The position numbers and the translations under genes were made by a program. 64,000 nucleotides of DNA, from NCBI GenBank assembly GCA_963726315.1, contig CAVSBZ010000005.1, forward strand, positions 1,860,001-1,924,000. The letters run 5' to 3'. The stretch's first letter is position 1. Each line of letters begins with the position of its first letter. Below are positions 9,556-18,975 of this stretch, one piece after another. Source of the stretch: FEB-25 sp963726315 (GTDB lineage: Bacteria > Chloroflexota > Anaerolineae > Anaerolineales > UBA4823). The notes beneath the pieces were generated by a model that saw nothing but the letters and a program-made list of their open reading frames with translations, did no database searches and was not told the DNA's origin.

Positions 9556-9753
9556 ATAACCATAGAATAAATTAGCAAATGTCAGAGTATTTTATGGTAA
9601 ATAAGCGCTTCTATTACAAAGAGCCGATGAAAAAAATGCAGTGAATAGGTGGGTTTTATGCTATGAATTGTAAGTGAATCAATGCCCTCATGAAAGCTAT
9701 CATCAAAGCCTCTCGTGTAAAAGCAATAACTCAGGTCATCACTGGTAAAAATA

Positions 9754-9785
9754 GACCTGTCTCTAAATTAACCTAGAGACCGGTC
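9754..9785 (+). terminator. Possible weak terminator hairpin
   Basis: GACCTGTCTCTA (9754-9765) pairs with TAGAGACCGGTC (9774-9785) apart from one mismatch, around an 8-base loop. Only a short GTTTGG follows, so termination would be weak. It lies about 200 bases after the membrane-protein gene. Confidence 0.35.
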
Positions 9786-9980
9786 GTTTGGAATATGTGT
9801 ATAGTTGCTTAACTAAGATCCCTGAGATCGATCGGGATTGGAGTGAGAATTTCATCCATCAGGCGCGCTGACTTCATCCTGGGTCCTTGGAATATTGCTA
9901 GCAAAGTAAGCAAAGCGAGCTAATTGTGCATAGCAAGTCTTAAGATCGCCAGGTAGTGACCCAGCATCCGCCTAAAAACG

Positions 9981-10008
9981 GGGCAGCCTCCTAGAAATCA
10001 GGCTGCCC
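9981..10008. repeat. 9-bp perfect inverted repeat
   Basis: GGGCAGCCT (9981-9989) pairs with AGGCTGCCC (10000-10008) around a 10-base loop. It is GC-rich, with no T run. It lies about 160 bases before the P-loop kinase-like gene. Role unknown. Confidence 0.5.
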
Positions 10009-10166
10009 GGGAAGAACACCCGGATCCATAGAACGGAGTGGCGTGATCTCAGCCACGATCATCGATTTATAATATTTATTAGGACTATATACAGCTAAAT
10101 ATTCAGCAAGGTGGCATATTATGAACTAATTAGGCGGCTTGTTTGCGGATTTCAGGAGCAATAAGT

Positions 10167-10634
10167 GTGGCGACTTTACATTTGATGGTTGGACTACCTT
10201 GTTCAGGAAAAACAACGCTTGCTCAAAGGCTTGAGAGTGAGAAAGCTGCGCTTCGATTGACGCCCGATGAATGGCAAGTGCGTCTATTCGGTCAAGATAC
10301 CGAAGAGCCAGAACATGATGCCAGGCATAGTCTGATCGAGGCCATGATGTGGAACATAGCAAGTAGAGCGCTTGTATTGGGAACGAATGTGATCCTCGAT
10401 TTTGGCTTCTGGGCACGCGAGGAACGCGAAGATTTCCGGTTGCGAGCCAAGCAGCTTGGAGCGAGTAGTGAAGTGCATTTTCTCGATGCGCCAGAGGATG
10501 AGTTGATGCGACGGCTTGCGGTAAGGAATTCGCAGGATTCGCAGGAGAGTTTCCATATTCCTGAAGGGGCGATGAAACAATGGATTGCGTTTTTTCAGAG
10601 ACCATCACTCGACGAACTTATACGTAGAGAATAA
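10167..10634 (+). CDS. P-loop kinase-like ATP-binding protein (AAA_33 / zeta-toxin-like)
   Basis: 155 residues from GTG at 10167. This start is preferred because AGGAG sits eight bases before it; a TTG at 10143 in the same frame is an alternative. The N-terminus shows strand-Walker A (LMVGLPCSGKTT). An acidic element follows (TPDEWQ), then VILDFGFW and a C-terminal lid-like region with RRLAVRN. This matches small P-loop kinases of the AAA_33 group, related to chloramphenicol phosphotransferase and zeta toxin, which phosphorylate small molecules or sugars. The substrate is not predictable. It sits in a gene-poor region and has no partner antitoxin that I can see. Confidence 0.85.
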   Translation: MATLHLMVGLPCSGKTTLAQRLESEKAALRLTPDEWQVRLFGQDTEEPEHDARHSLIEAMMWNIASRALVLGTNVILDFGFWAREEREDFRLRAKQLGASSEVHFLDAPEDELMRRLAVRNSQDSQESFHIPEGAMKQWIAFFQRPSLDELIRRE

Positions 10635-11037
10635 GGAATATTAGAGAAAACCATAACACTGCTATATACCGGCTACACCTAGCTGTTATCGGCACCGGTA
10701 CAAGGTGGACAATTGGTAGAAATAGTGATTTTCCGCAGTGTTGTCGTGTTCAAATCGGCGAAAGGTGAGCCATTCGGTTATGTTACCGAAATTATCCCTT
10801 AACTGAAATTGAACCTGGAAACCCTTAAGTTCCAAGGTTCAGTCTTGGAGATTAAAGGCGTCTAACGAAAATCACCCTGGCAGTCGATTTAGTGAGTAAT
10901 TCGACAGATTTCAGACAGATCGGAAATTGATCCGCATTTTTCCCTTTTCAAATCCCCAAGATCGATCGCGACTTGAGTGGATAACATTAATCAAGGGAGC
11001 AACCAAATCCCTGATTGACTAATTCCTAATCACTTCC
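10635..11037. other. Non-coding interval with tRNA-like remnant
   Basis: About 400 bases between convergent genes. Around 10700-10770 a sequence with TTGGTAGAA, TTTTCC and TGTCGTGTTCAAATC resembles the D loop, anticodon loop and T arm of tRNA-Gly. The stems do not pair, so it is at most a relic. A hairpin near korB is listed separately. Confidence 0.4.
10989..11016 (-). terminator. Possible terminator of the nuo-kor operon
   Basis: AATCAAGGGA (10989-10998) pairs with TCCCTGATT (11008-11016) with one bulged A, around a 9-base loop. It lies about 20 bases past the korB stop. The T tract on the minus strand is short, so this is tentative. Confidence 0.4.
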
Positions 11038-12084
11038 TCAAAACATCATCGCATTCAACTTATCCATGGTCTCCCTGGAGGGGCGGAGGCGTTCCTCGGT
11101 GAGGCGGTTCAACGGCTCATCGGGAAGGTTATAGTGCTGGAATAGCGTCGGTACCGATTTATCGATATAGATCAAACCGGTGATCAGGCAGCAATCCTTG
11201 TTTGATTCTTCCAACACCCGCATGGCTTCGGCCCGGTTCTTGGGGTCGTAATCCCGGTCTAGCTTCTTCAATATGACCACCGAGCCATCGTGCATGGTCA
11301 CTTCCTTGATTTGACCGTCTTCATAATCAATCATGATCTCTTCCTTGTTTGGCACATAGGATAGGTCATGCAAAGCGATCTCATGGTCCTTTCCCCAAGA
11401 ATAAGAGTGGCTGGTTTCATCCTGGTTATTGAACGTGACGCATGGGCTGATGATGTCTAACACGGCAATCCCGGAATGGCTGAATGCGGCTTTGATCAAT
11501 TCCTTTACTTGCTTCGGATCACCCGCAAAGGAACGGGCCACAAAAGTGGCATGCCCCACCAGGGCTTCCCAGGCGATATCAACCGGCAAGTACGGATTAG
11601 TGCCCTGCTTCTTGAGCTCAAGTCCTTCATCTGCTGTAGCAGAGAACTGACCCTTGGTGAGCCCATATACGCCGTTATTCTCGATGATGTACACCAGGGG
11701 CACATTCCGGCGCACGATGTGCTTGAACTGCCCCATACCGATACTGGCAGTATCACCATCACCGCTCAAGCCAATGCCTTTCAAAGCTATATCCCCAAAC
11801 ATAGCCCCGGTTGCCAGGGAGGGCATTCGACCGTGCAAGCCATTGAAGCCGAAGGAACGGTTGAGAAAGTAAAAGGGACTTTTGCTCGAGCAGCCAATCC
11901 CGCTGAACTTGACCATATTTTCGGGGATAATATTCAATTCATAGCAGGCAGCAATGATTTGGCTGGAGATGGAGTTATGCCCGCAACCCTGGCAAAGTGA
12001 GCTGGGGTTGCCGCGATAATCATTCTTGGTAAGCCCGACTAAATTGACCTGGGCACGTGATGTTTGAGTCGTTTGATCTGTCAT
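11038..12084 (-). CDS. korB: 2-oxoacid:ferredoxin oxidoreductase, beta (TPP) subunit
   Basis: 348 residues. It catalyses the CoA-dependent oxidative decarboxylation of a 2-oxoacid (2-oxoglutarate-type by family) with reduction of ferredoxin, together with KorA. The sequence shows CQGC (C31, C34), C65 and C215, the pattern that holds the proximal [4Fe-4S] cluster in short beta subunits. The thiamine-diphosphate motif is GDGD (108-111) followed by ENNGVYGLTKGQ (135-146). It starts six bases after korA and is the last gene of the run. No delta ferredoxin subunit is adjacent. Substrate specificity (2-oxoglutarate versus pyruvate or branched) cannot be fixed from sequence alone. Confidence 0.93.
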   Translation of the reverse strand: MTDQTTQTSRAQVNLVGLTKNDYRGNPSSLCQGCGHNSISSQIIAACYELNIIPENMVKFSGIGCSSKSPFYFLNRSFGFNGLHGRMPSLATGAMFGDIALKGIGLSGDGDTASIGMGQFKHIVRRNVPLVYIIENNGVYGLTKGQFSATADEGLELKKQGTNPYLPVDIAWEALVGHATFVARSFAGDPKQVKELIKAAFSHSGIAVLDIISPCVTFNNQDETSHSYSWGKDHEIALHDLSYVPNKEEIMIDYEDGQIKEVTMHDGSVVILKKLDRDYDPKNRAEAMRVLEESNKDCCLITGLIYIDKSVPTLFQHYNLPDEPLNRLTEERLRPSRETMDKLNAMMF

Positions 12085-12090
12085 AGTTTT

Positions 12091-13924
12091 CTACTCCTCT
12101 TTCGAAATTACCTGATGTTCAACCCAATCAGCGGTCAAGGGCAGACCATCCAGGTGAGAAAGAGAGATTAATTTCAAGCTGCAGTCCGGTATTTCCAGCT
12201 GCAAGATTTGGTGTAATTGACCATCCCGATTGAGCTCGATGACATAATTGCGCTCATGAGTGCGGACGAAATCCTTCACCTCATCAGCGACTGGAAGAGA
12301 ACGCATTCGCAGGTGGTCGATCAAATAGCCTTTTTCGGCTAATGCATCCATGGCTTCATTAATCGCATCCGTGGTGGAACCATATGATATGATGCTGATT
12401 TTTGCTCCCTCTGCCAGTCTGATTTCTGGCTTCGGCAGCATGGGAATATAATTTTCAAGTTTGCGGCGCAGCCGAAGCAGGTTATTTTCCCAATCCTGGG
12501 GTTCTTCGCTATAGCTAGCATATTCATTATGACCGGTGCCGCGGGCGAAGTAGGCCGCGTTGGGCAGTTTATTCCCGGGAAGAGTGCGGTAGGGGATGCC
12601 ATCGCCGTCCACATCCAGGTATCGCCCCCATCTCTCGCTCATTTTCTTCAGGTCTTCCTCCCACAAAATCTTCCCGCGGTCCATGGGTTTATCAGGATAT
12701 TCGAATGGTTTAGTCATCCATTGGTTCATCCCGAAGTCCAGGTCGGATAAAACCATCACCGGAGTTTGGAGGCGTTCGGCGATGTCAAATGCTTTCCATC
12801 CCAACTCAAAGCACTCGGTGACAGAACCCGGGAAAAGGACCACATGCCTGGCATCACCATGACCCATAAAATAAGCCAGCCTGAGGTCACCCTGAGAAGT
12901 ACGGGTGGGCAAGCCGGTCGAAGGGCCAATCCTCTGGATATCCCAAATGACAACCGGTGTCTCGGAGAAATACGCCAGACCGACGTACTCAACCATCAAG
13001 CTGAAACCAGGTCCTGAAGTGGACGTCATGGCACGCAACCCCGACCAACCAGCGCCGACCACCATCCCAATGGCAGCTAATTCATCTTCCGCCTGGATGA
13101 CGACGCAGGTGTTTTTGCCGGTGACTGGATCCTTGCGGAAAACCGGCACAAATTCATTCAATGTTTCCGCCAGTGAGGTGGCGGGAGTGATCGGGTACCA
13201 GGCAGCAAATTGCAGTCCACCATACAGGGCACCGAGCGCAGCGGCAGTATTCCCATCCGCCATAATATAACCTTCTGTTTTATTGGATGGCTTTACGTTA
13301 TAAGCATCCGTTTTTTGAAGATTACTGGCGGCCCAATCGAAGGCATTCTTGACCATAGTCCAGTTTAGATCAATTGGTTTTTGTTTGCCCTTAAAGTGGA
13401 ATTCCAATGCCTGGTGGATATGATCCATATCAATTCCCAAAACCTGAGCGACGATACCCACATAAACCATGTTCGCGATGTAATCGCGGATATTCGGAGG
13501 AACGTCTGAATCTCGAACCATCTGCTTTATTGGCATGGGATAGGCGTGAATATCCTGCCTGCTTATGGGAAGCTTGATACTATCATCGTAGAATAATACC
13601 CCTCCCGGAAGGAGCCCTTCGATATCCCTGGTAAATGTTGCCGGGTTCATTGCCACCACGACCTCATTATTTTCACAGCGGGCAAGATGACCAGCCTCAT
13701 TAACGCTGAATCGTGTACCAGGTGGGTTGCCCCTGAATGTTCGATGGAAAAATGTTTTTCCCAGAGACTGGAATGCCCATCTTGAATAATGCCCGCACGA
13801 GGGTCAGGTTGGAAGTTTGGCTACCCGAGCCATTGACGGTGGCAACTGTGATGTTGAAATTGTTGGTAACCGGTAGTACAGGTTGTGCCAGGTCTAAACT
13901 TGATGCGTCAGATTTCATTTCCAT
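12091..13924 (-). CDS. korA: 2-oxoacid:ferredoxin oxidoreductase, fused gamma-alpha subunit, with a frame break
   Basis: Partner of korB. The intended protein is about 610 residues: gamma domain first, then the alpha domain with YPITPATSLAE. The N-terminal piece (from ATG 13924) reads through FPSNIQGQPTWYTI and then hits a stop at about 13700. The rest continues in another frame (SVNEAGHLAR, then VAMNPATF), intact to 12091. Dropping one base in the ATTCAG stretch near 13708 joins the two exactly where homologs are continuous. So there is one extra base: sequencing or assembly error, recent mutation, or less likely programmed shifting. If the break is real, the gamma domain is lost. The open piece alone spans 12091-13659 from its first Met. 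The gene lies 25 bases after the amidohydrolase. Confidence 0.85.
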
Positions 13925-13949
13925 AACCCCTCCGAGTATGCTTTATTCT

Positions 13950-15126
13950 TCATTTTTCAAGGAACTCCATGGCTGAAGCCGCCATCAAACTTGCTGCGAT
14001 TGGGAGAATGGATTCATCAAAATCAAATCTCGAATTGTGGTGAGGAGCTACCAAGTTCTTATCTTTATTGGCTGATCCGATGAAGAAATAGCAACCGCGG
14101 TACTTTTTGTAAGATAAAAGCCATGTCTTCAGCGCCCATGGTCATCGAATGTGTATCCAGGTCATCCCCTGGCACCAGCAGCCTGGCAACCTTTTGGAGA
14201 CGAGCGGTTATTTCTGGATCATTATATACAGCTGGCGTGATCGATATTATCTCGATAGTCGACTCACAGTCACAGGCATGGGCGACATTCTCAACAATTT
14301 CATGGAAACGCCTAACCACCAGATCTCGAACTTCTGGCTCGAAGCTCCGCAGGGTACCTTTCAGAACCACCTCGGAGGGTACGACATTAAATGCGTCGCC
14401 ACCATGAATGGCAGCGACCGTGACAACGGCTGATTTTAAGGGGGATACATTCCTGGAAACGATCCCTTGCAAGGCAGTTACCACCTGTGAAGCTGCCAGG
14501 ATTGGATCTGCGACCTGATTGGGCACGGCACCATGCCCACCACGACCGATGATCTTTACGGTAAATGTATCCGCAGCAGCCATAACCGGACCAGGCACGA
14601 TGCCAACCCAGCCGACTGGTTTTTCGTTCCAAATGTGAAATCCAAGCGCTATATTGGGGGGTGGATTATGCAGAACTCCTTCGGCGATCATCTTCTCGGC
14701 TCCACCGAAACCCTCTTCACCGGGCTGAAAGATAAATTTAACCGTTCCGTTGATCTCTTTGCGATGATCATTCAGCAAGCGAGCAACCGTCAATCCAACG
14801 GCGACATGCCCATCGTGACCGCAGGCATGCATCAAACCATCGTTTTGCGATGCATATTCGGCGTTCGTTTCTTCCTGGATGGGGAGGGCATCCATATCAA
14901 AGCGGATTAGCACCACCGGACCAGGCGCCTGCCCTTCCAACAGCCCCACAACGCCAGTCTGCCCGACCCCGGTGGTCACTTCCAAGCCCAGGCTGGATAA
15001 CTCGCGGGCAACAATATTTGCCGTGCGGAATTCTTTTAGACCAATCTCAGGGTGTTTATGAAAATCCCGGCGTAATTCACGCGAATATTCAAATAAAGCT
15101 TGTGCTTCATCAAGGAATTTATTCAT
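13950..15126 (-). CDS. M20D amidohydrolase (N-acyl amino acid / hippurate hydrolase type), frame break near C-terminus
   Basis: Zinc-dependent hydrolase of N-acyl or amide-linked amino acids. Visible motifs are HKHPEIGLKEFRT, FDMDALPIQEE, HACGHDGH, FQPGEEG and GRGGHGAVP, in family order. As read, the protein stops at 14065 after LLFLHRISQ (353 residues). Removing one base near 14095-14100 restores the expected ending (GCYFFIGSAN, later HHNSRFDFDE) and a stop at 13950, about 391 residues. A paralog at 28192 has the same intact ending, which supports this. AGAGGA precedes the start. It sits between the PIG-L deacetylase and korA, so it probably belongs to the same transcript. Substrate unknown. 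Confidence 0.85.
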
Positions 15127-15173
15127 CTTTCCTCTGGTTAATTAGATGATAATTGTCCAATTTGGTGATAATT

Positions 15174-15908
15174 TTAACCCAAAACAAGACGGCGAAATTT
15201 CTCTTCGTAGCGAGGATTCTCAGGGGTGCTATCGATTGTTCGCCTGCTGTTCATGCGTTCAGCTAATTTCTCGGGTTCCCCGATCTGACTTTTATGCTCG
15301 AAAAGTGCTTTAATCTTGATTTCCCAGTATTCAGTTACATCCAAAATGACATCGGGTGCTAAAGTGCCTGCGACCCATACTTCCCTGACGATGTGAGGCT
15401 CCAAATTTTCGTCTCTTAAAAGCTCAGGAAAATATAAATGGTCTCGGGCAGCCGGAAAAACCGCATCCAGCGCAGCCTGCCCAGCGGCGCGATGATCAGG
15501 GTGGTTCAGTCCACCATTGGCGGTGTATAAGGTCTGGGGATCACAGGTTACCATCACATCAGGACGGACCGTGCGGATCACACGGGTGATATCCTTACGC
15601 AGATTGATATCGGGCACAAGATAGCCGTCTGGATAATTGAGGAAGCTGACATCGGTTACCCCAAGGACTTGGGCTGCATGCCGCTGTTCCACTTGCCGGA
15701 TGGAACATAATTCTCCTGATTGAATGGTAAGGTCCTTGGTGCCTTTATCACCGCAGGTAACAACACAATAGGAGACGGTATGACCGGCTTTCACCCAGCG
15801 TGCTGTAGTTGCGCCGCAAAAGAACTCCGGGTCGTCCGGGTGAGCCAGCACAACCAGAATCTTTTGGGAAGATTCCCAGTTGTCGGGTGCTTTATCGGGG
15901 TCGGGCAT
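15174..15908 (-). CDS. PIG-L family deacetylase
   Basis: 244 residues. A zinc-dependent N-deacetylase of the GlcNAc-PI / bacillithiol / mycothiol (LmbE) superfamily. The zinc motif HPDD is in VLAHPDDPEFFCG near residue 22, with VTCGDKG later, and the third ligand region is NHPDHRAAG. Its start overlaps the end of the PSP1-domain gene by 17 bases, which indicates coupling. A nearby inositol-phosphate synthase gene (46451) would be compatible with inositol-linked glycolipid or thiol chemistry, but the two are 30 kb apart and the link is inference. Confidence 0.88.
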   Translation of the reverse strand: MPDPDKAPDNWESSQKILVVLAHPDDPEFFCGATTARWVKAGHTVSYCVVTCGDKGTKDLTIQSGELCSIRQVEQRHAAQVLGVTDVSFLNYPDGYLVPDINLRKDITRVIRTVRPDVMVTCDPQTLYTANGGLNHPDHRAAGQAALDAVFPAARDHLYFPELLRDENLEPHIVREVWVAGTLAPDVILDVTEYWEIKIKALFEHKSQIGEPEKLAERMNSRRTIDSTPENPRYEEKFRRLVLG

Positions 15909-16860
15909 GCGGCCTCTTCTTCCCCCTCCTGGGCTCGAATGGTCTTACGACCGGTTTTTTATCATCCGGACAGTTTTCACAAGGTTCGTTAGTCTTTTTC
16001 TTTAATGCTTCCAATTCTTCCAAAGGTTGAAGCTCCTCCTGCATGAACTCGTGGGTTCCACCTTGCTCCAATTCAACCAGGAGCGCCCCTTTGAGCGGGA
16101 CCACGTCCACCACCTTTCCGTTCCCCCGTGGGGTAACAACCAGTTTTCCTCGTTTGGGCAGCTGCTTGCGTGCATCGACATAGGCCTCATATTCATATAC
16201 CAGGCAGCATCTCAAGCGTCCACACATGCCGGTAATCTCAGTAGGCGTAAGGGAAATGCCTTGTTCTTTCGCCATCTTGATTGAAATTGGACTGAATTCG
16301 GTCAAGAATGCTGAACAGCAGCGGCACTCAAGCCCGCATGCGCCCATCCCACCCAGGGTCTTGGCAACATCGCGTGGACCAACCAGGTGCATCTCGACAT
16401 GGGTCTGAGGATACATGCGCTGCATCGCCTTCTTCAACGGTTTCAAATCCGTCTTTTCACCCTCTTCACTGGAGAATACGAATAACAAGCGGCTGCCATC
16501 CAGGCTAAATTCAGCCGAGACGATTTTGACATCCGCAGACATTCTAAGCTCGATCGTTTTTGCGCGGCAAGCAGTGAGAGCTTCTTTTTCTTGATGTTGG
16601 TATTCCTGGCGAAGAAGCAAATCCTGTGGAGTGGCTATGCGCAAGATGGACTTTAATCCTGGTGTGGCGCGGTCAGGACTGGTCACAAACTGCACGATTT
16701 GCCCCAGCTGAGTCCCTCTACTTGTTTCGACCACCACATAATCACCTTTTTGCACACTTTTAAAATTTGTGGCGTCAAAATGGTAAATCTTACCAATAGG
16801 TTGAAAACGCAATCCGACAACGCATTGTTCGGGTGCCAGATTTTGTACTGAATCTTCCAC
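15892..16860 (-). CDS. PSP1 domain protein (RicT/YaaT-like)
   Basis: 322 residues from a GTG start with AGAGGA eight bases upstream. The PSP1 C-terminal region is present with a dense Cys pattern: GACGLECRCCSAF then TGMCGRLRCCLVYEYEAY. In Bacillus the RicT (YaaT) protein is part of the RicAFT complex, which carries [4Fe-4S] clusters and influences RNA processing. The Cys set here would support an Fe-S role. The C-terminus is a basic, low-complexity tail (PFEPRRGKKRPHARPR), perhaps RNA-contacting. It is encoded between mrp and the PIG-L gene in an operon rich in Fe-S proteins. Confidence 0.88.
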   Translation of the reverse strand: MEDSVQNLAPEQCVVGLRFQPIGKIYHFDATNFKSVQKGDYVVVETSRGTQLGQIVQFVTSPDRATPGLKSILRIATPQDLLLRQEYQHQEKEALTACRAKTIELRMSADVKIVSAEFSLDGSRLLFVFSSEEGEKTDLKPLKKAMQRMYPQTHVEMHLVGPRDVAKTLGGMGACGLECRCCSAFLTEFSPISIKMAKEQGISLTPTEITGMCGRLRCCLVYEYEAYVDARKQLPKRGKLVVTPRGNGKVVDVVPLKGALLVELEQGGTHEFMQEELQPLEELEALKKKTNEPCENCPDDKKPVVRPFEPRRGKKRPHARPR

Positions 16861-16889
16861 GAAATTATCCTCTTTTCAACGGGTTGAGC

Positions 16890-17972
16890 TCACTCGATAA
16901 TCGTGATTGGTACTACTCCGTGCTTTTCAATTGCGGCAACACTTACCCTGGCAGCGATCTGTTCTGCAATGCTGCGCAACGCGGCTGCAGCGGGCGATTT
17001 TGGGTTTTCTATGATAACCGGCTTGCCCGAATCGCCCCCCACGCGGACTGCGGGATCGATGGGAATGGTGCCAAAGAACGGCACACCTCCCTCTTTAGCC
17101 AGCCGTTCCCCACCACCCGTTCCAAAGATATCCAGGTGGGACCCGTCTTCCAACTCCAGATAGCTCATATTTTCGACTACCCCGAGAATCGGTACGTTAA
17201 GCTGGCGGAACATTTCCAAACCCCGGCGGGCATCTTCCAATGAAACCTGCTGGGGGAGAGTGACGATCACTCCACCACTCAGTGGGAGTGATTGGGTCAG
17301 GCTCAAAGCAGCATCACCGGTGCCTGGCGGCAGATCGACGATCAAATAATCCAACTCACCCCATTCTACATCACTTAAGAACTGCCGGATGGCAGAATGC
17401 AGCATCGGCCCGCGCCAGATTAATGGTTGGTCAGGCTTCACCAGGAAACCGATCGACATCATCTTGACCCCGTAAGCTTCAGCCGGAACAAGCTTCTCCT
17501 TGGTGGGCGGAGGCAGCTTCCCTACACCCATCATGGTGGGAATATTAGGACCGTAAATATCTGCGTCCAGCAATCCCACACAAGCTCCTGATTGAGCCAA
17601 CGCCACGGCTACATTCACTGCCACGGTGCTTTTTCCAACTCCACCCTTCCCGGAGGCAATGGCGACCGCATTGCGGATCGGCAGCTGCATCAAACCCCTG
17701 GCGCGACCATCACTCGGCACATTGGATTCCATCTTGATATCCACTTTACTTACCCCAGGTACCTGCATGACCGCGGCCCGGGCTTCGTTTTCGATCCTGG
17801 TTTTCATTGGGCAGGCGGGTGTGGTTAGTATAATTGAGAAACTTACCCGATCACCTTTAACTTCCAAATCCTTGATCATGTGTAATGAAACAAGGTCATT
17901 CATTAACTCTGGTTCCTGCACCTTACTCAAGGCGGCTAAAACCGCAGCCTCCGTAACAGATTCCACCTTCAT
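16890..17972 (-). CDS. mrp: Mrp/ApbC-type Fe-S carrier P-loop ATPase
   Basis: 360 residues. An N-terminal MIP18/DUF59-like domain (1-85; TPACPMKTRI) is followed by a MinD-like deviant Walker A (SGKGGVGKST, about 107-116) and the acidic LLDADIYGPN. The usual CxxC that binds the transferred cluster, just after VENMSY, is absent (YLELEDGSHLDIFG instead). That variant occurs in the family, but cluster binding by this copy is then uncertain. GAGG lies eight bases before the start. Placed next to Nuo and Kor genes, a role in loading their clusters is the natural inference. Confidence 0.9.
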   Translation of the reverse strand: MKVESVTEAAVLAALSKVQEPELMNDLVSLHMIKDLEVKGDRVSFSIILTTPACPMKTRIENEARAAVMQVPGVSKVDIKMESNVPSDGRARGLMQLPIRNAVAIASGKGGVGKSTVAVNVAVALAQSGACVGLLDADIYGPNIPTMMGVGKLPPPTKEKLVPAEAYGVKMMSIGFLVKPDQPLIWRGPMLHSAIRQFLSDVEWGELDYLIVDLPPGTGDAALSLTQSLPLSGGVIVTLPQQVSLEDARRGLEMFRQLNVPILGVVENMSYLELEDGSHLDIFGTGGGERLAKEGGVPFFGTIPIDPAVRVGGDSGKPVIIENPKSPAAAALRSIAEQIAARVSVAAIEKHGVVPITIIE

Positions 17973-17976
17973 AGAT

Positions 17977-18300
17977 TCATACCTCTTTCATATATTTAGA
18001 TATATCCTTCTTTGCTTCATTATAAAGGTCAACCAGGTTTTGATCACTGCCTTTATAACGTTTTATCGTATTACTCGAACACAAGATACAGCCTCTCATC
18101 GCCCGATAAGAATCAGATTGACAGGTAGTGCAGCCACCAATCCTGACCATGAATAATACAAATGCCACCCGTTCAGGATTCCCAGGTGCGAGGTCGAGCA
18201 TGCTGGCGACCAGATTTTCCCACTGTTCACCACGTAATTTTCGTAAAGGCTCGATCGCCCTGGATGGAAAAAGCAGATCAATTTCGTTGTCCTGCAGCAT
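17977..18300 (-). CDS. Small Cys-rich protein of unknown function
   Basis: 107 residues; I do not recognise the family. The middle shows CTTCQSDSYRAMRGCILCS, two C-x2-C pairs 10 residues apart, suited to zinc or an Fe-S cluster. The first half is predicted helical with no membrane segment. It lies four bases before mrp and about 40 bases after nuoI on the same strand, so it is almost certainly co-transcribed with them. A metallo-adaptor or Fe-S maturation accessory is a reasonable guess and no more. Confidence 0.8.
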   Translation of the reverse strand: MLQDNEIDLLFPSRAIEPLRKLRGEQWENLVASMLDLAPGNPERVAFVLFMVRIGGCTTCQSDSYRAMRGCILCSSNTIKRYKGSDQNLVDLYNEAKKDISKYMKEV

Positions 18301-18341
18301 TAGTTTAAATCCATGCCTACCTTAACCGATGCATCATCACG

Positions 18342-18968
18342 TTAAGCGTGTGGTCTTCTGGTAACGCGCTGGGCTTCAGCTTCACGCGTGGCAGCTTCTT
18401 CTCGCTCATAATTCATAGGGCGGATCGAAGCATAATAAGACAGCGGCTTGCCGAGTTTTTCCTTATCATATACGTTTGATTTTCGACTGTAGGTGGCTAT
18501 TTCGTAATCGTGATCCATCTTAATGGCATCAAATGGACAATATTCAGCACAATATCCACAGTTCATGCAAATATCGATGTCGATATAGAATTCAGCCGGA
18601 TCGGGGATAGGACGACCCGTATTGGGGTCACTGGATCTGACGATCCAAATGCATTGCGGCGGGCAGACCTTGGCGCAGATGCCACAGGAGGTGCAACGAT
18701 ACTCCTTGACGCCTTCGTTTTCAACGTAGACTAGAAAGGGTATGTATCTGAATTCTTCAGGTACAGGCAGCTTCTCTTCAGGATATTGAACGGTGAAAAT
18801 CCCTTTCACGTGCTTGCTCCTGCGATAGGCAATCCCTTCAGCGGAACCGTAGCGCTTACCCCGGTGGCGGATATCATCCAAATACGTTTCGAGAAAATGC
18901 CTGAAGGCTAAACCCAGGGTTTTCAGGACACCCAACCCGTACATATACGCATTCTTCTGTTCAGACAT
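18342..18968 (-). CDS. nuoI: NADH-quinone oxidoreductase subunit I (two [4Fe-4S] ferredoxin-like)
   Basis: 208 residues. Carries the two tetranuclear clusters N6a and N6b that pass electrons toward NuoB in complex I. Both ligand sets are complete: C92-C95-C98-C102 (CTSCGICAKVC) and C134-C137-C140-C144 (CMNCGYCAEYC). N- and C-terminal extensions are polar. It is seven bases downstream of nuoCD. It could serve a ferredoxin- or F420-linked complex instead of an NADH-linked one, since no nuoEFG genes are seen in the window. Confidence 0.93.
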   Translation of the reverse strand: MSEQKNAYMYGLGVLKTLGLAFRHFLETYLDDIRHRGKRYGSAEGIAYRRSKHVKGIFTVQYPEEKLPVPEEFRYIPFLVYVENEGVKEYRCTSCGICAKVCPPQCIWIVRSSDPNTGRPIPDPAEFYIDIDICMNCGYCAEYCPFDAIKMDHDYEIATYSRKSNVYDKEKLGKPLSYYASIRPMNYEREEAATREAEAQRVTRRPHA

Positions 18969-18975
18969 TATTCAC

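Larger units (their letters stand above)
9556..10166. other. Non-coding interval with two hairpins
   Basis: About 600 bases between the membrane protein and the P-loop gene. The frames I inspected do not look coding. It holds a 12-bp imperfect stem (9754-9785) and a 9-bp perfect stem (9981-10008), described separately. Confidence 0.5.

Noticed and set aside
10126..10608. Minus-strand frame of 160 codons opposite the P-loop kinase
   Set aside because: The opposite strand carries a clear Walker A and ribosome binding site; the antisense frame shows no motif.
11476..12000. Plus-strand frame of 174 codons opposite korB
   Set aside because: It is antisense to a gene with intact cluster and thiamine-diphosphate motifs and has no independent support.
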